DNA of 64,000 nt from an uncultured Bryobacteraceae bacterium (lineage in GTDB: Bacteria; Acidobacteriota; Terriglobia; Bryobacterales; Bryobacteraceae), in NCBI GenBank assembly GCA_937920635.1, contig CAKZUE010000013.1, forward strand, positions 1-64,000. The letters run 5' to 3'. Below the pieces are notes generated by a model. The model did no database searches, had not been told where the DNA came from, and worked only from the letters and a program-made list of their open reading frames with translations. Every line of letters begins with the position of its first letter. Position 1 is the first letter of the stretch. Below are positions 9,914 through 19,146 of the stretch, piece by piece. The position numbers and the translations under genes were made by a program.

Positions 9914-11428
9914 GTGGCAAGCCTCCGCAAGGCAAGCCGCGCGGGCTCGGCCGCGAGCCTGCGGGCGGAGGTCGAGCGTTTTCTCGCCTCGTGCCGCGAT
10001 CCCGTCCTGCTGGAACCCGGCGAAGCTCCGTTTGCGCTTGGCGGCGGCGCCGGCTGGGCCTGCGCGGAACGCGGCTCATTCCTGTTGCTGGAAGCGTGGG
10101 ACGAGACGCGGACACTGGCGCGCCGCGTCACGGCGGTAGACGCGAGCCGGCGGGGGCGGCTCCTGCTGACGGTGGAGCGGTTCGGCGGACGCGAGGGCAC
10201 GGTCACGCTGGCCGACCGCGCCGACCCGCAGGCGGCGCCGGCTTTGTTGCGCGGCCAGCGCACGGAGCTGCTGGAACTGCTGCGGCGCTGGCTGGCGCGG
10301 CAGTATCCCGGGTGGCGGCTGCGCGAGATCAGCGCGGGCATGGATCTGGAACGCTCGCTCTCCGGCGCATGCCCGCGCGCGCTGCTCGCGCTCGGGCGCC
10401 GCCGCTGCGCCGCCGTCGCCGCGGATCGGGAACATGCGGCTGAAGCGCTGACGCAGGCGCTGCTCTGGGCGGCCCATCTGAGGATGCGCGATGGCGAGGA
10501 TGTGCAGTCGGTCGCGCTGTTCGTACCCGAAGCCAGCGAAGGCGCCATCGCGCTGCGCCTGCGGTGGCTGAAGGTGCAGGCCGCCCTGTTCGTGTGGGAC
10601 TCGAGCGGCGTGGAGTCACCCGCCGATGCATCGAACTGTGGGAACCTGATCCGCGAGTTGCCGCATTGGGCGGAGCCGCCCGCGGCCGATGCGGGCGAGG
10701 CGGCAGGGTGGGTGCACGAGCTGAAGCTGGAGGAGGGCGTGGAGGCGGTGGCCGCCGCGCCCGGCGAGTGGAGCCTGCGAGTCCACGGGCTCGAGTTCGC
10801 CCGCTACCGCGGCGGCACGCTCTTCTACGGGGTGTTTGAGCGGCGGCGCGCCACGCGCGTGGGTCCGGTGCGGGAGCTGGCGCGCGAGCTGGCGCGCGTC
10901 CGCTGCGCAGACAGCCCCGAACCGCGGCATGAGTGGCGGCTGGCGATGCCCGAGGCATGGCTCGAGTCCATGCTCCGGCAACGGCTGGATCTGATCGACC
11001 CATTGTTATTGCCGCAACCCGTCTACAGCCAGGCAGGCGCGGTGGAGGGCACCCGGCGCGGCATCATCGATCTGCTCGCCCTGCGCAGGGACGGGCGGCT
11101 GACGGTGATCGAAATCAAAGCCGCGGCCGACATGGAGCTTCCGCTTCAGGCGCTCGGCTACTGGAGCCAGGTGGCGCATCATGCCGCCCGGGGCGATTTC
11201 CAGCGCTGCGGGTATTTCCGCGGGCGTTTTGTCGATCCCCGCCCGCCGCGGCTGGTGCTGGCCGCGCCGGCGCTGGAGTTCCATCCCACGACGGAGACGC
11301 TGCTCGGGTTCCTCCACCCGGATGTTGAGGTGGAACGCGTGGGCCTTGGCGTAGAATGGCATCAAAGGCCGCGCGTCGTGCTGCGCGTACAGGGCGGCAT
11401 GCGGCCTGAATGGGACGGGCCGGACTGA
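9914..11428 (+). CDS. Uncharacterised protein with a C-terminal PD-(D/E)XK nuclease-like domain
   Basis: A 504-residue protein with no recognised N-terminal domain. Residues 370-430 read GIIDLLALRRDGRLTVIEIK followed by LQALGYW, the pattern of a PD-(D/E)XK nuclease core: Asp386, Glu400 and Lys402, with a downstream Gln in the helix. This resembles NucS- or restriction-like nuclease domains, but the rest is unlike a known enzyme. An ATG at 9905 is in frame but lies inside the TATAAT, so the GTG at 9914 is chosen as a leaderless start. The frame is open further upstream only as antisense of yggS. The DUF697-like gene follows after 12 nt, so the two are probably co-expressed. Confidence 0.7.
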   Translation: MASLRKASRAGSAASLRAEVERFLASCRDPVLLEPGEAPFALGGGAGWACAERGSFLLLEAWDETRTLARRVTAVDASRRGRLLLTVERFGGREGTVTLADRADPQAAPALLRGQRTELLELLRRWLARQYPGWRLREISAGMDLERSLSGACPRALLALGRRRCAAVAADREHAAEALTQALLWAAHLRMRDGEDVQSVALFVPEASEGAIALRLRWLKVQAALFVWDSSGVESPADASNCGNLIRELPHWAEPPAADAGEAAGWVHELKLEEGVEAVAAAPGEWSLRVHGLEFARYRGGTLFYGVFERRRATRVGPVRELARELARVRCADSPEPRHEWRLAMPEAWLESMLRQRLDLIDPLLLPQPVYSQAGAVEGTRRGIIDLLALRRDGRLTVIEIKAAADMELPLQALGYWSQVAHHAARGDFQRCGYFRGRFVDPRPPRLVLAAPALEFHPTTETLLGFLHPDVEVERVGLGVEWHQRPRVVLRVQGGMRPEWDGPD

Positions 11429-11440
11429 GGCGTGCGCGCG

Positions 11441-12316
11441 ATGAATTTTCTCACTCAGCTACGAAGCTCGCTGCGGAAGGTGGATCCCTCGGAGATCCGC
11501 GCCCTCGCCGCCAGGCGCCTCCGAATCCTGCTCGTTGCCAGCTCGCCGGCCTCTTACGCCGCAGTGGAGGACTTTCTGACGCCCGCGGGCATCAGCCGGA
11601 GCAAGCGCATGGAAGCGGCCGAAACCATCATCCGCGCCTGCGATCCCGATGCCGAAGGCAAGTTCCATTTCATCTTTGCCGAACGCGGCATGCCCGCGCC
11701 GGAAGGGTGGGACGAGGGCGTGGATCTGTTCCGCTTCGACGTGAAGCGGCTCCCGCAGTTTGTGGAGCGGTTCGTCGCCGCGCGCCCTGAGGAGGCGCTG
11801 GCGCTGGCGCGGCTGCTCGAGCCGGTGCGCCGCGAGTATGCGCGGCAGACCATCCATCAGGTGGCGCGCGAGAATGCGCTGTTCAGCATCCTGACGTCGC
11901 TGCCCAACATTGTGCCGGGGATCACCCAGATTCCCTGGCTGATCGGCGAGTTCGCCTCCGACACGGCGGTGCTTACGGCCAATCAGATCCGCATGGCTTT
12001 CCTGCTGGCCGCCGCCAGCGACCGCGAAACAGGCTTCCGCGAACAGCGGCGCGAAATCGGATCCATCATCGCCGGCGCGTGGGGCTGGCGCGCCGGCGCT
12101 CGCCAGCTGGTAAGCAAGATTCCCTTCGGCGGAGGCATCATCCCGAAGGCGGCGGTGGCGTACGCCGGAACGTTCGTCGTCGGCCTTGCTCTGGACCGCC
12201 TGTACCGGCTGGGCTACGGATTGAGCCGCGAGGAGCGCGCGAAGGCTTACGAAGAAGCGTATTCGCGAGGCCGCCAGGTGGCCTCCAACCTGGTGCGGAT
12301 GGTCAAGGCGGGCTGA
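11441..12316 (+). CDS. Uncharacterised protein with a DUF697/YcjF-like C-terminus
   Basis: A 291-residue protein. The N-terminal 100 residues (RRLRILLVASSPASYAAVED, DLFRFDVKRL) look like a small nucleotide-binding-type alpha/beta domain but lack a P-loop. The C-terminal part, from about residue 150, has LTSLPNIVPG, WGWRAGARQLVSKIPFGGG and AVAYAGTFVVGLALDRLYRLG, matching the hydrophobic glycine-rich pattern of DUF697 proteins that associate with Era-like GTPases at the membrane. A GTG at 11432 is in frame; the ATG at 11441 with TGAGG about 10 nt upstream is preferred. The function is unknown. It is paired with the nuclease-like gene immediately upstream. Confidence 0.68.
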   Translation: MNFLTQLRSSLRKVDPSEIRALAARRLRILLVASSPASYAAVEDFLTPAGISRSKRMEAAETIIRACDPDAEGKFHFIFAERGMPAPEGWDEGVDLFRFDVKRLPQFVERFVAARPEEALALARLLEPVRREYARQTIHQVARENALFSILTSLPNIVPGITQIPWLIGEFASDTAVLTANQIRMAFLLAAASDRETGFREQRREIGSIIAGAWGWRAGARQLVSKIPFGGGIIPKAAVAYAGTFVVGLALDRLYRLGYGLSREERAKAYEEAYSRGRQVASNLVRMVKAG

Positions 12317-12352
12317 GGCGGGCAACCCACATCGAGGAGGATTCCTGCACCC

Positions 12353-13096
12353 ATGACGGATTCAAGGCCCGTCGCCATCGTCACCGGCGCTTCACGCGGC
12401 ATCGGCCGGGGCATCGCGCTGGAACTGGCGAGGACGCACCGCGTCATCGGCACCTACCGCGGACGCCGCGACGCCGCTGAGAGCCTCCAGGCCGAATGCG
12501 GCGCCGACATCGTGCAGTGCGACATCAGCTCTGCCGCCGACCGGCTGGCGCTGATCGAACATGCCCGCTCGCGCTACGGCCGGCTGGATCTGCTGGTCAA
12601 CAACGCGGGCATCGCGCCCCGCGAGCGGCTGGACCTGCTCGAAGCCACCGAAGAGATTTTCGATGAAGTGCTCGCTACCAACCTCAAGGGCCCCTATTTC
12701 CTCACGCAACTGGCGGCGCGGTGGATGGCGGAACAGGGCGCGGGCCGCATCGTGTTCGTGACGTCGATCTCCGCCTACACGGCATCGTTGAACCGGGGCG
12801 AATACTGCATCTCGAAGGCCGGCCTCAGCATGGCCGTCCAGCTCTGGGCGGCGCGGCTGGCGCGCCACGGCGTGCTGGTGTTCGAAATCCGCCCCGGCAT
12901 CATCGAGACGGACATGATCGAGAAGGTCCGGCAGGCATATGAAGAAAAGGCGCGGTCCGGCCTGCTGCCGCAGGGGCGGCTGGGCACGCCCGCCGACGTG
13001 GCGCGCCAGGTGCGGGCCATCGCCGAAGGATTGCTGGATTACGGCACGGGCACGGTGCTCAACGCCGATGGCGGGTTCCACCTGCGCACGTTGTGA
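12353..13096 (+). CDS. Short-chain dehydrogenase/reductase, FabG-like
   Basis: A 247-residue classical SDR. The NAD(P) motif is TGASRGIG at residues 12-19, the structural motif LLVNNAG is near residue 80, and the catalytic Ser, Tyr and Lys lie in VTSISAY and in YCISKAG. The C-terminus has the usual RPGIIETDM and NADGGF. Naming in FabG-like groups is unreliable for substrate. GAGGAGG lies 13 nt before the ATG. It leads a same-strand set with an MFS transporter (60 nt later) and an old-yellow-enzyme protein, which suggests uptake and reduction/oxidation of one small organic compound rather than fatty-acid synthesis. Confidence 0.92.
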   Translation: MTDSRPVAIVTGASRGIGRGIALELARTHRVIGTYRGRRDAAESLQAECGADIVQCDISSAADRLALIEHARSRYGRLDLLVNNAGIAPRERLDLLEATEEIFDEVLATNLKGPYFLTQLAARWMAEQGAGRIVFVTSISAYTASLNRGEYCISKAGLSMAVQLWAARLARHGVLVFEIRPGIIETDMIEKVRQAYEEKARSGLLPQGRLGTPADVARQVRAIAEGLLDYGTGTVLNADGGFHLRTL

Positions 13097-13156
13097 TATA
13101 ACTGGCATTTCAATTAGGCGCGGGTTCGCGGCCTGCGCCGGGGAGATCCTTCCATC

Positions 13157-14398
13157 ATGAAGAACAAGTTTTACGGTCCCTGGATCGTCTTCGCCGCCTT
13201 TATCACTTTCGGCCTCTCCACGGGGCTGCCGTACTACAACATTTCGTTTTTCTACGACTACTTCAACCGCGATTTTGGCTGGTCGCGGGAGCAGATCACG
13301 CTGGGCTTTCCTCTGGCCGTGGCGCTCACCATCTGGACGGGCCCGCTGCTGATCCACCGTTTCAGCCCGCGCAAGCTGATCCTGGTGGGCACGCTGCTGA
13401 CGTTCTGCGCGCTGGCCGGGTTCGGCCTGATGCCGGGCATGCTGGGCGTGTACTACCTGCTGTGGGTCGTGTACACGATCGGCTACTTTCTGTCCGGGCC
13501 GCCGCCTCATCAGTTCATCGTGTCGAACTGGTACAGGCGCAACCGCGGCAAGGCGATGGCCGTGGTCTACGTCGGCGTGGGCGTGATCGGCTCGCTCGGC
13601 AGCTTCCTGGCCAAGCCGCTCACCGAGTGGTTCGGCTATCACATGGCGCTGGTCGTGCTGGGGCTGATGCTGTTCCTGGCATGGCCTCTGGTGATCTTCG
13701 TCATGAAGGACCACCCGCGCGAGATCGGCCAGAATCCGGACGGCGATCCCGAGCCGCCCGCCGAACAGGCGGTTCAGCCGCAGAGCTTCCGGTGGCTGCT
13801 GACGAAGCCCGCCTTCTGGCTGCTGCTGGTGGGCAGCGTCTGCTCCATCGGCAGCATCGGCGCGGTGAACTTCCACATGAAGTTCGTCTTCCTCGACCAG
13901 GGCTTCCAGCCGGGACCGGACGCCGACGGCGCGTGGCGGACCGCGTCGATCCTGATCCTGTGGTCTTCCATCGCGGGCAGGCTGGGCATGGGCTACCTGG
14001 CGGACCGGTTTACCAAGAAGTGGGTGATGTTCATCACCTACTTCATCGTGGCAGCGACCATTCCGCTGCTGTTGCATGTGCACCCGGGCCAGGAGATCTG
14101 GCTGTACATCTTCGCCCTGATGTTCGGCTTCGGCATGGGCGCCGATTACATGCTGATCCCGCTGATGGCCGCCGAAGCGTTCGGGGTCAACACGCTGCCC
14201 AAGGCGATGTCGGTGATCCTGCCGGCTGACACCATCGGCCAGACCTGGTTCCCGTACCTGGTCTCCCACCTGCGCACCCTCATGGGCAGCTACGACAGGG
14301 CGTTGATGGTGGTGCTGGCCATCGCCATGACGGGCGCGCTGGCCATTGCGCTGCTGCCGAACACGAAGTCGCTGGGCGAGAAGAATCAGGCACGGTAG
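13157..14398 (+). CDS. MFS transporter, OFA-like
   Basis: A 413-residue major facilitator with 12 predicted hydrophobic segments. It begins with a short cytosolic tail and GPWIVFAAFITFGLSTGLPYYNISFFYDYF. Loop 2-3 carries RFSPRKLILVG, and the midpoint has a 60-residue cytosolic loop with KDHPREIGQNPDGD. The second half repeats the gate motif as GRLGMGYLADRFTKK. This pattern matches oxalate/formate antiporter-like and monocarboxylate-type MFS carriers. GGGGAG lies 12 nt before the ATG. Its position between an SDR and a flavin oxidoreductase suggests an organic acid or aromatic substrate; this is inference. Confidence 0.9.
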   Translation: MKNKFYGPWIVFAAFITFGLSTGLPYYNISFFYDYFNRDFGWSREQITLGFPLAVALTIWTGPLLIHRFSPRKLILVGTLLTFCALAGFGLMPGMLGVYYLLWVVYTIGYFLSGPPPHQFIVSNWYRRNRGKAMAVVYVGVGVIGSLGSFLAKPLTEWFGYHMALVVLGLMLFLAWPLVIFVMKDHPREIGQNPDGDPEPPAEQAVQPQSFRWLLTKPAFWLLLVGSVCSIGSIGAVNFHMKFVFLDQGFQPGPDADGAWRTASILILWSSIAGRLGMGYLADRFTKKWVMFITYFIVAATIPLLLHVHPGQEIWLYIFALMFGFGMGADYMLIPLMAAEAFGVNTLPKAMSVILPADTIGQTWFPYLVSHLRTLMGSYDRALMVVLAIAMTGALAIALLPNTKSLGEKNQAR

Positions 14399-14406
14399 AA
14401 CCGCAG

Positions 14407-15837
14407 ATGCGTCACTTCACCTACAAGTCTCTGGACGAACTCGAGGCGGCGGCGCTTGCGCTGGGCGCGCGGCACGTGCGCTTCATCCACGACAGGGCGC
14501 GGGTGCAGGAATTGCTTCAGCGAAAGGTGCGCGTGGGCGCCGCCACCGCCGGCAATTCCATGGCGATCCATCCCATGGAAGGCTGCGACGGCACGCTCGA
14601 GGGCAAGCCGGACGAACTCACCTGGCGGCGCTACGAGCGCTTCGCCCGCGGAGGCGCCAAGCTGATCTGGTTCGAAGCCACCGCCGTGCGCGAGGACGGG
14701 CGCGCCAACACGCGCCAGTTGCTGCTGAACCGGAACAACCTGGACGAGTACGCCCGGCTCGTGGAGATGATGCGCCGCGCGCACCGCGAGGAGTGGGGCG
14801 CGGCGGACGACCTGCTGATCCCCGTGCAGCTCACCCACTCCGGGCGCTACTCGCACCCCGTGCGCGTCATCGCCTACCACAACCCGCTGATCGATGAGAA
14901 GACGGGCACGCCGCCCGATTACCCGGTGATCAGCGATGACGAGCTCGAGCGGCTGGAAGACGTCTATGCAGACGCCGCCGGACTGGCGCTGGAGGCGGGC
15001 TTCACCGCCGTCGATATCAAGGCCACGCACGGCTATCTGCTCAGCGAGCTGCTCGGCGCGAAGACACGCGAAGGCCGCTACGGCGGCCCGCTCGAGAATC
15101 GAACAAGATTCTTCAAAAATGTTTTCGGCAAGATCCGCGCCCGCTACGGCCGCCGGCTGATGCTGTGCATGCGCCTGGGCTGCTTCGACGGGGTGCCGTA
15201 TGTCACCGATCCCGGCACCGGCCTCGGCAGGCCGCTGCCGTACCCCGTTCCCTATCCGTGGGGCTGGGGCGTGGATCCGATGAACCCGCTCGAGCCGGAT
15301 CTGACGGAAGTGAAGCAGGCCATCCGGTGGTTCATCGAATGGGGCGTCGAACTGCTCAACGTCTCCCTGGGCAGCCCCTACTACAATCCGCACATCGGCC
15401 GCCCGTTCGAGAAACCCGATGAAGGCAACTACGAAGAGCCGGAGCACCCGCTGGTGGGCGTGGACCGCCACTTCCGCGTGGCGGGCGAACTCCAGCAGGC
15501 CTTCCCGGAGCTGCCCATGGTGGGCACCGGCTATAGCTGGCTCCAGAAGTACTTCATTCACGCCGGCGCGGCCAATATCGAGGACGGCAGGATCCGTTTC
15601 GTGGGCATCGGACGCGGAGCGCTGACCTACCCGGACTTCGCCCGCGACGTGATCGAGAAGGGCGGGCTGGACGAATCGCGCGTGTGCAAGACGCTCACTT
15701 ACTGCACCTACCTGATGCGGCAGAAGCACAATGAGCTGGGGCAGTTCCCCACCGGTTGCCCGCCGTTCGACAAGACTGTTTACGGGCCCATCATGAAGCA
15801 GGCGCGCGAAACGAAGCGCCGCATGCAGGGCGGCTGA
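14407..15837 (+). CDS. NADH:flavin oxidoreductase, old-yellow-enzyme family
   Basis: A 476-residue FMN-binding TIM barrel. Visible motifs are AGNSMAIHPMEGCDGTLEGK near the N-terminus (FMN and substrate loop), VQLTHSGRYS with the conserved Gln and His, ATHGYLLSELL and YGGPLENRTRF (phosphate site). The barrel closes with GIGRGALTYPDFARDVI. The C-terminal FAD/NAD and 4Fe-4S module of 2,4-dienoyl-CoA reductases is missing, so this is a single-domain-type reductase somewhat longer than the usual 350-380 residues. It starts 8 nt after the MFS gene stop, so the two are co-transcribed. The likely role is reduction of an activated C=C bond of the transported compound. Confidence 0.92.
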   Translation: MRHFTYKSLDELEAAALALGARHVRFIHDRARVQELLQRKVRVGAATAGNSMAIHPMEGCDGTLEGKPDELTWRRYERFARGGAKLIWFEATAVREDGRANTRQLLLNRNNLDEYARLVEMMRRAHREEWGAADDLLIPVQLTHSGRYSHPVRVIAYHNPLIDEKTGTPPDYPVISDDELERLEDVYADAAGLALEAGFTAVDIKATHGYLLSELLGAKTREGRYGGPLENRTRFFKNVFGKIRARYGRRLMLCMRLGCFDGVPYVTDPGTGLGRPLPYPVPYPWGWGVDPMNPLEPDLTEVKQAIRWFIEWGVELLNVSLGSPYYNPHIGRPFEKPDEGNYEEPEHPLVGVDRHFRVAGELQQAFPELPMVGTGYSWLQKYFIHAGAANIEDGRIRFVGIGRGALTYPDFARDVIEKGGLDESRVCKTLTYCTYLMRQKHNELGQFPTGCPPFDKTVYGPIMKQARETKRRMQGG

Positions 15838-15847
15838 CTGCCGCGGC

Positions 15848-18271
15848 TCATTCCCGCAGCGCGGCTGCGGGATCCAGGCGCGAAGCGCGCAGAGCGGGCA
15901 CCAGCGCGGCGCACAGGCTGACCACGGCCAGCAGCACCGCCACGCCCGCATAAACAGCCGGGTCGAACGCATCCACGCCGTAGATCATCCGCCGCAGCGT
16001 CTGTCCCGTCAGCGGAGCGGAAGCAAGCCCGGCCACAATGCCGACGCCGGCCAGCACCAGTCCCGAGCGCAGCGTCATTGTCCGGATCATGCCGGGCGTG
16101 GCGCCCAACGCCATCCGGATGCCGATATCCCGCCGCTGCTGCGCCACCGCCAGCGCCAGCACGCCGTAAAGCCCCACCCCCGACAACAGCACGGCCAGCC
16201 CGGCAAACACCCCGAACAGGAGCAGCGCGGCGGTGTGCTGTCCCGTGGCCCGCTCGATGAGCACCCGCAGTTCGTTCACCTGATCGGCGGACACGTCCGG
16301 CGCCACCTCGCTCATCATCTTCGCGATGCCGGGCGCCAGATTCATCGGCGGAACCGCGGTCTTCAGGGCGAAAAACGGGAATGCCCAGGGCTGCTGGGTG
16401 AACGACTCGTAGATCATCGCCCGGCGCGTGTTGTCGGGCTGGTCGAAGGCGATGTCCTGCACCACGCCCACGACAGTCGCGGCGCGCTTCGCGCCCATGA
16501 GCACGAACTCGATCTCCCGGCCGATGGGATCCTCGCCGGGGAAGAACTGGCGCCGGAGGGTCTCCGAGATGATGATCACGCGGGGCGCCTCCCTCGTGTC
16601 GCTGTCCTGAAAATCCCTTCCGGCCATCAGCCGCGCGCCGATGGCGGCGAAATACCGCGGAGACACGGTGTTGTAATAGGCCTGCTGAAACTCGCCGGCC
16701 GTCGCGTGGCCGGGAGCGCGGAACATGCAGCCCCAGTTGACGCCCGCCAGCGGCGGATAGGCGGTCACCGAGGCTTCCACCACCCCGGGCAGATCCCTCA
16801 TCCTTCCGAGCACCGTCCTGTAGAATTCGCTGCGCGCCGCATCGTCGGGATAAGCGGCTTCTGGCAGCATCGTGCGCACCAGGAGAACATTGTCCGGACG
16901 GAAGCCCATGTCAGTCTGTGTCAGCCGGTAATAGGTGCGCCACAGCAAGCCGGAGCCGACCAGAAGAGTCGCGCAGATCGCCACCTCGGCGCCGATGAGC
17001 AGGCTTCGCAGAAGGCTTCTCCCGCGGCCTGCCGATGCGCCCCGTGATTCCTCGTTCAGGGCCGTGGCCAGGTTGAGCCGCAACACGCTCCAGGCGGGGG
17101 CGGTGCCGAACACGAGACCCGCGGCGACGGAGACGGCCAGCGCGAACAGCAATACATTCAGATTGATCTCCGCACCACGGATTCCGGGCAGCCGCAGCCG
17201 GTCCCAGTTTCTGAGGACGTCGATCGCCCAGCCGGCCGCGCCCAGTCCGGCGGCGCCCCCAAGCAGGGACAGCAGGACGCTCTCGGTAAGCATCTGCCGG
17301 AAAATCCGGACTTGCGAAGCGCCCAGCGCGGAGCGGATCGCGAGTTCGCGCAGGCGCGAAGAGGCCCGCGCCAGCAGCAGTCCCGCCAGATTCGCGCAGC
17401 TCAGCAGAAGCGCCAGTCCGGCGGCCAGCGCCAGCACGATGAGCGGCTGGTGAGCGGAACCCCTCAGGAACTGGTCAGCGGACACCAGGAAACCTTCCTT
17501 GTTCCCACTGCTGCGCGGCTCCTGCTCGGCCAGCCTCCGGTAGAGGGCCCGGATCTCCTCGTCCGCCTGCTCTTTTGTCGCGCCCTTCTTCAGACGCACA
17601 GCCACTACCATGGAGCGCCGGTCGAAGGCGTCGACCATCTCCTGGGTGATGGGCAGGGGCACCACGGCTTCCGGCCCACGCGTGGCCGTAGACCGTTGTG
17701 AGGGCAGCCCCGGCAGAATGCCGGCAACGACATGCACCTCCTTCTCCATTTCCACGGTCTTGCCAAGAATTCCCAGGTCTCCGCCCAACCGCTGCCGCCA
17801 GAGCGCCTCGGCGAAATAGACCGCCTGGTTCTTGCCCGAGACGTATTCATCCGGGAAAAACTCCCGTCCGGCGAGCAATTTCACCCCCAGCGCCCGGAAA
17901 TAGCCAGGACTTACATAGGCTCCGCTGACCAGCATGGACCGCCCGCCCCATTTCAGATTGAACGGCTGGCCGAGGATGGCGCCGACGGCCTCCGCGCTGC
18001 TGATGCCTTTTTCGAGCGCCAGATACTCGAACATGTTCGGCAACACAGCGGCCCCGCCTTCCAGGTTCTTCACCTGGACGTAAAACAGCCTCTCCGGCTC
18101 CGGATAGGGCAGCGGGCGCAGCAGCGCGCTGTCGATCACGCTGAATATCGCCGTGTTGGCGCCGATGCCGATGGCGAGCAGAAGAATGGCCACGGCGGCG
18201 AAGAGCGGCTCTTTACGCAATTGCCGGAAGCCGTACCGCAGATCTTGCAGGAGACCGGAAAACATATCCAC
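15848..18271 (-). CDS. ADOP-type ABC transporter permease (duplicated FtsX/MacB fold)
   Basis: An 807-residue permease. It has an N-terminal membrane segment ([29 protein letters not shown]) and a MacB-type periplasmic domain. Two FtsX blocks, each of three helices, follow near residues 275-430 ([34 protein letters not shown]) and 690-800 ([20 protein letters not shown]). The duplicated layout is characteristic of the acidobacterial 'orphan permease' group. Unlike a true orphan, it lies downstream of a matching ATPase and a periplasmic adaptor on the same strand, so a MacAB-like export complex is likely. The exported substrate is unknown. Confidence 0.93.
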   Translation of the reverse strand: MDMFSGLLQDLRYGFRQLRKEPLFAAVAILLLAIGIGANTAIFSVIDSALLRPLPYPEPERLFYVQVKNLEGGAAVLPNMFEYLALEKGISSAEAVGAILGQPFNLKWGGRSMLVSGAYVSPGYFRALGVKLLAGREFFPDEYVSGKNQAVYFAEALWRQRLGGDLGILGKTVEMEKEVHVVAGILPGLPSQRSTATRGPEAVVPLPITQEMVDAFDRRSMVVAVRLKKGATKEQADEEIRALYRRLAEQEPRSSGNKEGFLVSADQFLRGSAHQPLIVLALAAGLALLLSCANLAGLLLARASSRLRELAIRSALGASQVRIFRQMLTESVLLSLLGGAAGLGAAGWAIDVLRNWDRLRLPGIRGAEINLNVLLFALAVSVAAGLVFGTAPAWSVLRLNLATALNEESRGASAGRGRSLLRSLLIGAEVAICATLLVGSGLLWRTYYRLTQTDMGFRPDNVLLVRTMLPEAAYPDDAARSEFYRTVLGRMRDLPGVVEASVTAYPPLAGVNWGCMFRAPGHATAGEFQQAYYNTVSPRYFAAIGARLMAGRDFQDSDTREAPRVIIISETLRRQFFPGEDPIGREIEFVLMGAKRAATVVGVVQDIAFDQPDNTRRAMIYESFTQQPWAFPFFALKTAVPPMNLAPGIAKMMSEVAPDVSADQVNELRVLIERATGQHTAALLLFGVFAGLAVLLSGVGLYGVLALAVAQQRRDIGIRMALGATPGMIRTMTLRSGLVLAGVGIVAGLASAPLTGQTLRRMIYGVDAFDPAVYAGVAVLLAVVSLCAALVPALRASRLDPAAALRE

Positions 18272-18384
18272 CCCGTTAGGTCAACCTGATGGCATTCTCC
18301 CCATGTCCCGCCCTGCCCGGCCAGTTCCGCGGGCCGATCCGCGGGATTCGCAGACGCAAGGAGCCTGGGCGGGCATGTCCACTC

Positions 18385-19083
18385 TCACAGCGCGGCAGCC
18401 TGGCTTGCCGGCACCACCCGTCCATCGAAAAGGTGGATCGTCCGTTGCGCGCGCCGGGCGAACCGCGGATCGTGCGTCACCATGCAGATGGTGGAGCCTC
18501 CCGCGTGGAGTTCGCTGAGCAGATCCATCACCGAGTCGCTGTTGGCCGAATCCAGGTTTCCCGTCGGCTCGTCGGCCAGCAGGATCGACGGCTTGCCCGC
18601 CAGCGCTCGGGCGACGGCCACGCGCTGCTGCTGGCCGCCGGAAAGCTGCGAGGGGTAGTGCTTCAGCCGGTGCGCCATGCCGACCCGCTCCAGCGCCTCG
18701 AGCACCAGCTTCTTCCGCTCCCCGGCGCTCACCCCCCGGTAGGTGAGAGGCAGTTCCACATTTTCGTAGACAGTCAGATCACCGATCAGGTTGAATGCCT
18801 GAAAAATAAAGCCGATTTCGCGGTTGCGGATCCGCGCCCGCTCCGCCACTCCCAGGGTGTGAACCGGCGTCCCCTTGAGCCAATATTGTCCGGAAGTGGG
18901 CGCTTCGAGCAATCCCAGGATTGACAACAGAGTGGACTTGCCGCACCCCGAAGGCCCGGCGACCGAGACGAACTCGCCCTGCTGGATCTCCAGATGGATC
19001 TGATCCAGCGCATGCGTCTCGACCTCGTCGGTCAGAAATACCTTGGAAATCCCCAGAAGACGGATCAACGCTCCATTTTCCAT
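18385..19083 (-). CDS. ABC transporter ATP-binding protein, MacB/LolD type
   Basis: A 232-residue ATPase of the LolD/MacB group. Walker A is GPSGCGKSTLL near residue 40, the Q-loop lies in FIFQAFNLIGDLTVYENVELPL, the signature is LSGGQQQRVAVARAL, Walker B is ILLADEPTGNLD, and the switch His is in TICMVTHD. Two starts are possible: ATG 19101, and ATG 19083 with GGAGG exactly 8 nt upstream. The latter is chosen. It lies between the adaptor gene and the ADOP permease, which together form a tripartite-type efflux or extraction system of the cell envelope. Confidence 0.95.
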   Translation of the reverse strand: MENGALIRLLGISKVFLTDEVETHALDQIHLEIQQGEFVSVAGPSGCGKSTLLSILGLLEAPTSGQYWLKGTPVHTLGVAERARIRNREIGFIFQAFNLIGDLTVYENVELPLTYRGVSAGERKKLVLEALERVGMAHRLKHYPSQLSGGQQQRVAVARALAGKPSILLADEPTGNLDSANSDSVMDLLSELHAGGSTICMVTHDPRFARRAQRTIHLFDGRVVPASQAAAL

Positions 19084-19146
19084 TTGCGGCGCCTCCGGCA
19101 TGAATTCGTCTGACGCATGGATTGCCTGCTATATTATCACCGTTTG

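Noticed and set aside
18327-18344. CCGCGG stem-loop between the ATPase and permease genes
   Set aside because: Six-bp stem without T-tract in an operon gap; not enough to call a terminator.
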